In this document: positions 27,686 through 39,600 of the stretch, in pieces
Layout: every line of letters begins with the position of its first letter
How positions within the stretch are numbered: position 1 is the first letter of the stretch
Source of the DNA: Scatophagus argus
Taxonomy: Eukaryota; Chordata; Actinopteri; Scatophagidae
Length of the DNA stretch: 64,000 nucleotides
NCBI RefSeq assembly: GCF_020382885.2
Contig: NC_058496.1
Span: 1,335,001 to 1,399,000 of the forward strand
Direction of reading: 5' to 3'
Made by a program: the position numbers and the translations under genes
The notes under the pieces: model-generated
Seen by the model: only the letters and a program-made list of their open reading frames with translations
Told to the model about the DNA's origin: nothing
The model's database searches: none

Positions 27686-30600
27686 GGATGCTCGGCTCAG
27701 ATGGCACTCTTCTTCTGCTTGTGGTTTCTCTGGTTAATGGAGGGCTTCACTTGCTCAAACCTGTGTTTTTTTTTCCGCTGCCGACGTGCCTCCCACTTAT
27801 ACCACATTGATGTGGTAGAGTTCATTTTTCAGTCAGTTTATGTTCTCTTGGTCTTTTCCTGTTGCTCCGTCTTCAGGGTGATCACGCTCCACCCCTCCCC
27901 CGGCTCTTCTTCGCTCTACTCATCTCCTCTCGCTGTTGCACTCGTTCTGTTTCCTCATTACTCTCTCTCGCGCTCACTCCTCTGTTTGTGTGTGTATTGT
28001 GTGGGTGTTTGCCAATGGGCGGGAGTTTCTCTGACTGCCTCCGATTGGCTGGCAGAGGCTTGTGAGGATTGGCTGTGCGCTGTGTATAGTGCGAGAGGAA
28101 AGGAAGGGAGGAGGGTGGGGGGAGGACTCCGGCAGGCTGGGGTCAGGGGAGAGCGGAGATGGAGTGCGTGGGTGTTTTTGTTTTGAGATGGCAAGGTCTG
28201 AAACCAGGAGAGGAGCGAGTCAGCCTGTCTGTCATGCTGGGCTTATAGGCCCTGACTGCAGCCCTGTTTCTCCTCCTGCCAAGGTAGCTGCCATCCTCCC
28301 CTCCTCCTGTTCCTGTTGTGCTGTGTGGAGCTGCGTCTCCCTCCTCTCCTCTCCTGCAGCTCGCGCTGCCCGAGCACCCAAATGCAGCCCACCCTTTGCT
28401 CTCAGAGCGTGAGCCTCTTTCAGGGTAGAGGCGCCGCCGGGGCTGCTGGTGCCGCTAACGCCAGCAGGAAACTGTCCAAAAGAATACTAACACGAGCACC
28501 GCGCAGTCGCTCGCTTTGGTGATGGTGAGTCGCTTTCTTTCTCTCTCTCAGCTCCGACAAAATCGAGTTTGTGTTTTGTGTGAGCAGAGTTCCTGTGTGG
28601 TTTCGTGAGAGTTTGGCTCGTTTGGTGTTTTTAAATCAGTGCTGCTCTTGAAGAATGACACAGAACTGCGAGAGAACCTCCTCCTGAAGGTCTTTATTGT
28701 TGTCACCGGTGTAGAGAGGAATGTGGGCTGATGTAAAATGATACCTGCCAGATGCTGCTAACATTAGCAGATAATCAGCCTTCTTGGATTTAGAAAAGCT
28801 GAAAGTTGTAAGTTACTGGTGTCAGAATTGTTGTTACCAGTTAGCTTCACTTGTGACTACCGGCTGCTACAGGACGCATCAACGCTCAGTTTGGGCAACT
28901 TGTCTGCAGTTAGTAAGTTTCACCATGAGTGACTGTGCTCTTCCTGTCACTGAAGACATGAAAGGATGAAGACGACAGGTTGAAGGTTTTCCCCCAGATG
29001 TTGTGTTTTCACTCAGTTCTTTGTCTCTTTGTCCTCGTTTTCATGTGTTCTGTGTCATGCTGCTATTTGTAATATCTAAGCTTTCTGTTTATTAGTTTTT
29101 ACTTTACTTACCAGGAAAGACATTAACAACGATTTCTTGTTTACTACCGCTTGGTCACGACTAATTACTGCACATCTTCTAAAACTGAAAAACTCGTCTT
29201 CTCTTGGTCATCCCCGTGCATCTTAATCTCTGATTTTTGCGTGATGTATTGGCCACATCTGTGCCGAAGCGGTCATATTTTCTCTCACGCAGAAAAAATG
29301 GGGGGAAAAGATGCTTAAAATCATTGCAGTTAAAGTCTTACAAATCTGCTTTAGCTGTTGTGCTACAGCGTAATCTGAGTAAAGCCATGGCTCTGCTTTC
29401 CCTAAACAGATTTGCTGTGGTTGGATGGTTCTCTGAAGAACAACTCTCCTCCATTAGACATGTTTTTCTAAGTAAGCGCAGCCCACCCCCTCATCATACT
29501 TGTCCCACTCCTGCCTGCTGGAGGCTTTTGCTAATCTGTGCATTGAAAGGTTAAACCCTTCCCGAGCCCGACCCCACTACATCTCAATAATAACAACAAT
29601 GTTGCTAGTTTTAAATGAATCCTGTAACTTCATAACTGAAATAAATAAGAACATTCTGAGTAGAAGATGTTCATTCCTAAATTTATCTTCACTGCAGAGA
29701 TAAAACAGTATGAAAATGTTCCCCCTTTCTGCAGTCCCCATGTCCTGCGCTGAGCTAGAAGGTCACACATTTGCTATAAAGTAGTGGGTGGTGTTTTTGA
29801 ACACGACTCATAAGACTGGAAGTGCTGCCGCCTCCCACAGTGATTCTTCTCTGTGACCAGGTTCAATCCCGTTTGCTCGGCACGCTTCTACAAACCGAAA
29901 TCCGACCACAGTTCAGGCTGCCATGTCTTCACTGACAGCAGACAAACCCACACTGCGTGCTGCGCCTGGCTTACTGTGCTTGCTGCTGGACTGTATTTAC
30001 TGTGAGTTTTTGAAAGCACTCTAATCAGACACAGTTGTAATGATAAGCGGAAGAGCACTGAGACAGCTCACACTCCGCCAGGGTCAATAGTCCACTCTTC
30101 TGTGTGAGTGTGTTGTAGCTGAAGCATCAGCATCAGCTCTTAGTCATCACTTCTGAGTGTGTGCTGGTATCTACAGGGACCTGGACCTGCTGGGTCTGTA
30201 TTGGCTTCTTATTATGTTGCTGTGTTGGGGACGTTTCTGGTCCTCAGCCTTCGAGTGGTGGACCTGTAGTCCACCTGTAGGCCGATAACAGTGAGCAGGG
30301 TGTGAGGTCAGACTGTCATCTAAGATCATAGCAACCAGGTTACAGCTGTCCGAGTCTTAAAGAGCTGTAGGCCCGTTGTCTGTTTGATAATGCGACACCT
30401 TCCTGCAGGTGGAGGTGTGGCCGTGTTTATTTGTGCTTTAGAACATAACTGCTGTGAAACAATCACAAAATAAGTTTTTATTTCCTTCACTGGCTGCTTT
30501 GGTGTCGCTTACTCCGCTCCTTCTCTTCATTCCCAGTCGAGCTCCCTGGAGCCAGGCAGGAGGGCTCAACCGGCACCGGCATCCTTTTTCTCCTTCTGGG

Positions 30601-33600
30601 GAAAGGAAAATAATTTGTGTGTCTGCCCTGTGATTTGGATCCACTCGGAGACTTAATGTGTTTTGTGTGTCTTGGCCAGTAGTTTTTCTCTACTTCTGGA
30701 CAAACAAGCAAGCTAATTGGACCCCAAACAGGACTTCCTAAGAGGAGGAAATTAACTGTAATTTTACCGTGGTTTATCATTAAACCAATAACTGTTTATT
30801 TATTTTATCTTTACTTAACTGCTGCCTGAAAGCACAAACTCAGTTGTCCACTCAACTGAAAAAGAAAATCTAATTAAGGAAGTTTCAAAGGAAGACTTGG
30901 AGTGAACCCAGAGACATGAGTTTATACACTTTAGATGGCCAGATTTGACACTCTCTCTGTGAGTGCACTTTAAATCTGGCCTCAGGAATGTGGTTTGTCT
31001 TGATTTGGTTTATTTTGCTTCTCTGGTGGCTTTGAAAATGTCCTCTGACAGAGTGTGAGGAGGAGCTTTCAGCCACTGAGCCATCTCATTTGTTTTGTTC
31101 CATCCTGATACGGTCATCTTTGTTTTGTCTCGCACACGTTTTCTGAGGCCAGACGCTGTGCCGCGTGCTTTACGGCGGTACGCAGCCTAGGCCACCATCT
31201 GCAGCTTCAGAGTGCAGAACCTCGCCTCGCTTCACCTGCTGAGCGGACATGTGCTCGCAGAAAAGGTGGACTCATCCATCAAAAAAAAAAAAAAAAACAG
31301 CCATCATCGCTCTTTCTGTAAAGGAGAACCGTGTGTTTGTTGGCAGCCACTCTGCCGCTCTGCTGTGTTGCTTGGACAGAGCTGAGCAGCTCTAATGAGG
31401 CTGCCTATCATGTGTGCCCAGAGAGAACCCCCCCCCCCCCCCCATCCCTCCCTTCCCACCTCCTACATGTCCAGCCAGTCCGCAAGATCTCCCCTGCTGC
31501 CTCTCCATCCCCTCATTAGGGCTTTCTTCTTTGAATGCAGAGTTTTTAACTCCCATTAACTCCTCTCGCTTTCAACCTTCTTTCCTTTCGGTTTGCCCAT
31601 GTTTCCCTGCTATCTGCTTCCGTGTGCTTTTGAAAACCTGCAGTAGTAGCCACCATAAACTTTCAGGATTTTACAAATGGGCCTGTGGGCTTTTTGTTAC
31701 ATGTCAGCAGCTCCTCCGGGACGTTTGGCGCGTCTGTACTGAGTTCCACTCGCAGTTTGGCTCAAAACAGTATTTTTGTTTATTGTGTAGCACAGTCAAA
31801 CTTAACTCTGAATTCTGCTTTGTTTTTGCTCGCTCCCTCCAGGGCATCTGGCGTATCCCAGTAGATGAGATTGATCGCCCAGGAAGTTTTGCATCTCATA
31901 TGAACCGATCCATTGTCCTCTTGCTGGAGGTGCTGTCTCAGCTCAAAGATCACGATACTCTGCTGAAAGTCTCTTTCATGCTGCAGAGAACCCCTGACCA
32001 GGGAAAGTAAGAACCGCCTTTGTGTGATACTGCTGTTTCTGTTACGCATCATGTATTTGTTCCGTGACACCTCTCCCCTCGCTTCTTTCTCCTCCGTGAA
32101 GGAAGTATTTACGGGATGTTGATCGCCAGGTTTTGGCCAAGAGAGCATTTTTCCTAACTGTAAAAGTCCTGGAGGACAATCTGAACAGTCTCGCAGGGGT
32201 AAGGAAGCACAAATCACAACACACACTCAGAGCTGAGAGCCGCTCTGTGTTTTAGACGTCTGGCATGCACCTGCTTCATGTTTTGAAAGGTTCTGTTCTC
32301 TTTCAGGTGTCTGAGCAGCTTCACAAAGCGCCTGCGCCCTCCATGGGGGAGATGACCACAGCGGACGCATCCAGCCGGCCCAGTGCAGAGGACAGCAAAC
32401 ATGCGCTGCCTAAGAAGCCCGGGCTCACAGAGGGGGCCTGTGCCGCTGACCCGGGGCCCAGGGAAGCCTCCCAGGCACAGCTCATCCCACCACCGCCATC
32501 CTTAGATAAAGGGACAAAGGTTCAGGAGAGCTTTCCTGGGAAGCTGGAAACCTCTGGGAGTGAAGGACACAAAGCAGGCTCAGAAGAACCCATGGAGCTG
32601 GACGCTGGCAGCTGGAGGAGGCCCCCTGCTACCACCACAGATTCTCAGGGCAAACAAACAGAGGCTGAGACTTCGCTGAGCGCTCCGGAGCCCCAGCAGA
32701 AAGTGACTGACAGCAGCCGGACACCAGAGCTGTCTCTAGAGGAGCTAAGTATCAGTTCCAGACAGCAGCAGCAGCTCCAAGCCTCCACACCCAAGGTCAC
32801 TGTGGCAGCCAGTGTGACTGATCAGGGGTCAGTACGAAGGCCAAACAGGAAGAGGAAGCTTCTTGAGGATGTGGAATCTGGAAAAACCTTACTGCTCGAT
32901 GCCTACAGGGTGTGGCAGCAAGGCCAGAAGGTCATGACGTATGACCTGGGACGCATCGAGAAGATCATGTCAGAGACTTACATGCTCATAAAACAGGTAA
33001 AACACTTCACGCCAGTTTCCTCTGCTACGTATCATGATATTTTTGATATTTTGCCAAGTCATGTACCATGCACACAAGTGCCTAAAATAAACTGCACTTG
33101 GGAAACCCCTTTTTTGACAGAATTAGTAACACAACACCCACTGCAGAAAGGGGACTTTTCCCTCTTTCAGTTTTCAAACACTGTGACAAAATCTGCTCAA
33201 GAATAACCCAAATTCAACCTCTGACTTCCTGCTGTTACCACTCAAGCAGGTTGTTGATTCTAACCCTACTGGGTACTTTTTACGTGATGTCACTAGTAGG
33301 GCTGCCACCAATGATTATGTTCATCATCGGTGGAGGTGTTGGTGTATGGGAGAGTCGGAGAAGTGCATCTAGCCGTGCAACTCTGCTTATTACGTGAAAT
33401 CTTGTTGACCTTCTGCTGCACAGGAAGTGCAGATGTTGCTCAGCTTCTGAAAGTTAGTCCAACTTCAGTGCTTATACAACAGCCCACATCAGCTTATGTA
33501 GCCATATTGAGCCGAGGATCAATGCGGGTCCTGCAGAAGTTGCCTTGTCACTGGCTGTGAAATGCCAGAGAGCTGTAGCTGGAGTGGGAGGGCGGTAGGC

Positions 33601-36600
33601 GAGGGACAGCCGAGGAGGAGGAGGAGGAGGAAGGTGGAATCAAAGGGGACGACCGCTTTCAGCGCCTTCTGTTGTTTAGGTTGTTTGTGTTGCAGTTAAA
33701 GCGTTATTTGTCGTGTGCTCTTCAGGAGACAGCACAGAGTTTGTCAGCCACATCCAGCCACAGCCAGCCACAGCACGTTTCCTGTCACCAAATGAGCTAT
33801 GAAATTAATATGTCTGGACGTTTTCCAGAAGCTTCTCCTGGTTGTGCTTCTTCTTGCACAAACTGCAGACGCTGTGTGGTTCTGTGGTCTGCTGCACTGC
33901 ACAGCTGCATGGAGCTGCAGTTTAGATCTGATCCTTTTTCAGTTTTGTTCATGCTTTTGTTGCTGCTTCCATATAATTCAGTCAGATATTTTTCTTTACT
34001 TCACTTCACCCTTAAAGGGGATTTCCAGTATTTCTAAACCTTGGACCTTTGTTTACATACTTTGGTGTGTGAATGACTCATACTTACCAGAAGATTTGGA
34101 ACTGGTCTAAAGAACCTTTGGGGCAACTTCGATCGTCAAAGTTTCGTGCACTAAGAGGTTTTTTTTTGCTGCTCGGAGTCTGAGATTGTTCCTCCGAGTG
34201 TCTGACGAGGATCTTTGAAGGAATCCTTTCTGCAGTGTTACTTTGGTGGTCGGAGTTGCTCTGGAGGTTCACATTGCAGCCATGTGGCAGCTGCCAGCTG
34301 AGATGCTCTACTGGACCAGTTCCAAACCTTGTGGTTAGTGTGAATCATTTACACACCAAAACATGTAAGCACAGGTTTAAAAATAGCAGACTTTCCCTGA
34401 ATGCGGCAAATTTCCCACTCATTCGTGCGTTCGAGTCATACAGAGCGTTTCCTGCCATCAGAATAAAATGCATCCTGCCACGTTAAGTGGGTAGTTTTAT
34501 TGAAACGTGCACATTCTAATAATAATCATTATGTGACATTGTAAGTCATAACCGGCAACGGTATGTGGTTTGACAAAGACTTGACAAATAAGGAGCCAGG
34601 CGTGGACTGAAAGCAGAGGCCTGTCCTCTGTGCTGCACTGAAGCTTGACTTATTCCATTTAACAGTTGATATCATTTACAAAGTAGAATGAGGCCGCTGT
34701 AAATAAAAAATAAAAAAAAATCCCTCCTTTTGGGGGTCCCTGAGACCCTGCATACAACAGGCTGCTGGGGGGGGACGTAACAGCTGTGTGAACGAGATTA
34801 CTGCTAAGTGCGTGATGTCGGGCTGCTCCCACACGTCCACTGGGCCTTAATGTGAGCCTTTCTTTACTGGTGCTGTGATCAGAGGCAGGAGCTGGCTGTC
34901 AAACAGAATCCCAACAATCTGTCGCTGCTCAGGAGACATGAGGAATTAAGACGGTATGCACACGGGACAGGTCAGAGACTGGACTCTGTGGAACTACAGC
35001 GTATGAAGATGTGTTGCTCTGCCCTGATGTTCTGTCCTGTTCTCCTGTCTCAGGTCGATGAGGACGTAGCTCTGGACCAAGCTGTGAAGTTCTGCCAGAT
35101 ACAGCTGGCCACCTCAGCCCAAAGACAGGTAAAGCTCATACTGCATTTTACTCATACAGACATCCCATGTGTCCCTGTGCTATCCAAGGTGATGCCAAAT
35201 ACTGATTCCCCCCTCGTGCTTCAAAGGTTTAAGGCAACAGCAGCCCTAACGGCAGTCAGTCAGCAAGTAAATGGAAATACTTTTGTTCAGTTGTTCGTTA
35301 ATCCTTTGCATTTGTATTTATTTTGGCCTTTATTAATCTTGTTATTTGTTTATTCCTCTTTATGTTTCCTCATTTATTCTCTGACTCCATAATAAGAAAC
35401 TTGGTAACTCCCAGACTTGTTCACGTCTGTCCTTCTCCAGACTGCCGGTACTAAATATATCCCAGATTGCAGTGCGAATGCGCCCTGTCGTCCCCACAGC
35501 CTCATACAGCAGTTGCCAAATTTGTCATGAGTTTCAGCTGAGCGTTGCTGTGCGTGTTGCTTATTTCTGCAGCCGATGTGCATGTGATTTAAAAGGCAAA
35601 ATGACAGACGTTTCTGAATATCTGATGGGTTCAACTAGTGCTCAGCCAGCTATTAACCCAGCTTTGTGTTCAGATGTTTTGCTCCTCACGGCATCCTTGT
35701 TTGCTCGATGACTCCTCCTTCCTCATGTCCGTCCTCGTGCCCACACAGTCAACACGCTGTGTCTGCCTGCTTCCTGTCGTCACAGGGATGTTCCACACAC
35801 CTCATGAGAAGTAGCTGTGGGCACAATAAATCTCTCTGTTCTCCCACTTCACTGATCCCATCATCTTATTTTCTGCATGAGTCTTTTTGTTGTCTTTGTT
35901 CGTGGTTGTTTGTGCGTTTGTTTGGTTTTCACGTTGAGACGCGACAGAGAGGCGACGGTGCAGACGAGGTGCAGAGCTGCAGGCAGCGTTTCTCCAGTGT
36001 GTTGAGGCCTGGATGGAATCAGAAGCTTGTGTCTGCACTCGTACAGCTGTGTGGGCCCTTCTGAAACCAGCACTGCACGTCTGCACGTCAAGCTTTTAAA
36101 ATAACTGCATCTCATCTTGTTTCAGATTCAAACGTAATTTGTGAGTTACCCTGAGATTTAACAAGATTCAAAAAAGGTTCCTTTCTGCTGTCTGAAAACA
36201 CTGAAATGAAAGAAATATCAAAGAGAATCCAGTGACTGAAAGTTAGAACAGCAGCAAACTTAAAACTTATCAAAAACAAAAAGGTTTTGAACACTTGGAG
36301 ACTGAATTTTCATTTTAGGTTGAACTGCTCTTTTAAAATCTCCCAGTCTGTCCTCTGACAGCTTCCAGGTGAAGGTCACTGCTGTTGCAGTTCTGTACAG
36401 CATGTATAAAGTCTAATAATCAGTGTGTGTGTGTGTGTGTGTGTGTGGTGGTTTGGCTGGCTGTTCTACATGCTGACTGGCTCTGCAGTCTGATCTAACT
36501 GCTGTTTATGTGTAATTATTATGCCAGCAGCTCATGTCGTGCTTTGCATTTGTATGTGGTGGGAAATGTGAGTAGGCACCTTGGAGCTCTCAGCTCGAGG

Positions 36601-39600
36601 ACATGAAAAAGATTCACACATTCCTTCAAGCCCCCACAAGTGCAGAGCACGACGTGCCGGTGCAGCGCCGAGCGGCCGAGTCGAGCTCGCCATATCAGCA
36701 GGAGCTCGTGTCAAGGCTGAATCAAAGTCTGGCATGCGTTCACCGTCTTTGTAGCTTTTCGGGAGACTTGATTCAAAACAAAAATATGTTGAGGGTTTGC
36801 TCATCAGAGAATGTGGATGTTTTGCAGAGGAGCTCCAGCATCGGTCCAATTTGTGCAGGCAATTTAATTAAAATGTTGGGTCAGTCGGCCTTTTAGTTGT
36901 GTTGGAAAGATGAACAGACCTGCACACAACATCTACAGCTGCTCTAATCTGATTTAAAGCCCAATCTCGATAATTGAAAGAACCGTCTTTCAGTCAGTAT
37001 CGTGGGAGCTCAGTTTGGCTGCCAGCAGCTCACCGGAGGAGGCCGTCTGCATGCTGTGGCTGCACTTTTCTCAGGTACGCCGCTGCTCTAACGTGCACCG
37101 TCCGGCTGGCTTTTCGGTGTCTTTGCTGCTGATGTTTAATTCATGAGATGTGAATCATCAGAGCCGGCTTTTGGCGCTGGTGTCAGGCTGAAGGATCTGC
37201 TGCTGCTGCCTGAGCTTTTGGAGGGCTGCTGTGTTTGGTTTGCCTGAGCTCTGCTGTGTGGACGCCGTAGGGAGCTTCGTCTCGCTCTGATTCAGAGGAC
37301 AGTTTGACTTCAGCTAAAAGGCACGAGAGCTCGGTTGTTGCCAGATTATCTTGTGCTAACATGTATGTGCTGAAGCCTGGCAGCAGTGAGCTGTGGCCTG
37401 TGAAGCATCGAGTAAGAAGTTTACTTTCATAACTAACGCGGCACATTTCTGTTTAGCTTCTGCTGGGTGTTAAACATTTTCTTCTGCTTGTTGAATTTGC
37501 TGCAGTTCATGCATTAGACTGAAGGTTTACAGGATTATTAAGGCTACTTTTGTCCAACTTTTCATGCATTTGGTATTGTGGAAGGTGTATTCATTTCCTT
37601 TAACTGTGCTCCTCTGCGTTGCCATGACAGCGGCTGTTGTCGCAGGTTGTTTGTGCAGCTCTTGTGTGGAGAAGTGGCCCTCAAAAGGACACGCAGGAAA
37701 GTGGCTCAGAGGGATGTAGTGCGGAGTAGAGCTGCTCCTCGCCGGCGTCCAGCACACGAGTGAGCCTCCAAACCCCCGAGGGAGCGACGTCGCAGCTCAG
37801 TAAAGGATTTCATTGCTTGTCGTGTCAAAGAGCCGATGGCTGATGGCTGTGTGTTGTGTTGGAAAGTGCGGTGGTGTCGTCTCTTCTTTTTGTCCCTCTG
37901 GCAACCGAGTCTGACCAGATTGTGTCTGCATTTCTCAGAAAAGCGTTAGCGCCTCAGATGGACGTCCCAGGTCAGTGTCGCCTCCTCAAGACCCACTGCT
38001 CTACTTCTTCTTCTTCTTCTTCTGTCTCCAGCAGCCTGCAGGCGATGCCCCGACCACACCCAAGTACACCAAGGAGCACCGAGACATCTTCTTCCCAGCC
38101 TCGCTGCCGACCCCGGTCCTGCTCAGCCACGCCACCTGCCACCCGCTGTCCACCCAGGACGGTCAAGCCAAAGTGGTGTACGAGCCCCTGAGCAAGCTGT
38201 CCAGACCCCAAGCGTCAGGCTTCCACGACCAGCCGCAGCACCGCAGAGCGCCGAGCCACCCTGCAGCGGCCATGGCCTTCTTACCACACTCAGGTACACG
38301 GCAGCTCCATCACCTCTCAGCTGTATGTAGCCTCCACACGTCTGAAGGTGTGACTGAGCCTGCTGTTGCTAGGAAGATTTTAGACACAAATGTTGCTGAT
38401 GTAGTGAAGCGCTGCTGCTCAGGTCGAGTTCAGTTTGTGCTGTGGTCCGTGCGGCCAGCAGGGGGCGCCTGTGGACTTCCACAGATGTGTTACATAACAG
38501 TAGACTTCGGCCTGCTTTTATTTTTGCCTTTTGGGTTTGTCAGTCCCCCAACAAGAGTTTGACAAATCTGTGTCCTCCAGACTGTGAGTCTTTCTCTGCC
38601 CACATGAGCTTCTAAACATGTCTGATCCTCATCGTGAATATTACAGCCTGACTTCCTCTGTTGTCCTCATCCGAGCCTGTGAGCCTGAGTCTCCGACCTG
38701 TAGCGTTTCATAGTGTGTCCTACTCCGTGTTTGAACCCCTTCCTTTTAGATCACACACAACATTTCGGTTCTTGAATGAGGCAGTAAAGAGCATTTGGGG
38801 ACACTGAAGACTTTCCTCCAGCTTTCGTTTCTGTTCTGTCAGCTAAGAGCTCCGTTAGCACAGCTGCTGCTGCGTTCGGTTCCCGTCCACAAAGATTATT
38901 TCAGTATTACAGTATCCCTCTTTGATTCATGCAGATCTGTTGCAGGTAACTCAGGTGTTGTTTTTGACAGGTATGACCATCAGGAATGTTCCACTTTGTG
39001 GACTTTGCTCAGATCTGACTCTGAACCGTCAAACCAGATGACTTTTACTGCCTCAGTCAGTCTGTGTGTTCTGTTGAAACTTCCTCTCGTTGGTCTAAAG
39101 TTGGATTACATTTGAAGGTGCTGCAGATGCACGCACACACAGGTTAGCATCACTGCAGCACGGTGTGTTATGTAATGGTTTCCAAGGCAACATCAGTGGA
39201 GAAGCCTGAGAGAGTGAAGGATCAGTTTTGTTTTCATTCGTCTGAGCTGCGGTCGGTTCGGCTTTTCTTGTCGCTCCTCCGCAACTCGTGAGACTTCGAA
39301 TGCTGTCATTTGACTTCCTGTTTGAGCCGAAGAAGGTGACGTCGCTGTGTGATTGGTGGATCACATGTAGATCGTTAAACATGCGTTTTTGTCTCAGTGC
39401 TGTGCTGTTTTGTCCACAGAGGAGCAGGAGGAGCCCTCAGAGGGACTTCTGTACCGACAGCAGGAGTCACACCTCTGTCAGCAGATGAAACTCGCCTCCG
39501 TGTCCCAGGGCCAGGAGTCAGCAGCAGCAGCAGCAGCAGCAGCATCAGCAGCAGCAGCCGGCTGGTTCCAGGAGGAAACGGCCACATGTAGCACCGCACA

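Larger units (their letters stand above)
23314..32198 (+). other. cabin1: cabin1 exons 30-32
   Basis: Coding exons: 23314-23427, 31843-32006, 32102-32198. Exon 30 encodes the conserved [18 protein letters not shown] and ends in phase 0. After an 8.4-kb intron, exon 31 encodes [20 protein letters not shown], and exon 32 continues through [20 protein letters not shown]. The phase-0 border between exons 30 and 31 matters for the alternative first-exon candidate at 28010-28524. Confidence 0.92.

Noticed and set aside
27647..28186. 179-codon frame starting in the (TG)n repeat
   Set aside because: Begins with a Cys-Val run from the microsatellite and continues through non-coding GC-rich sequence; no homology recognised.
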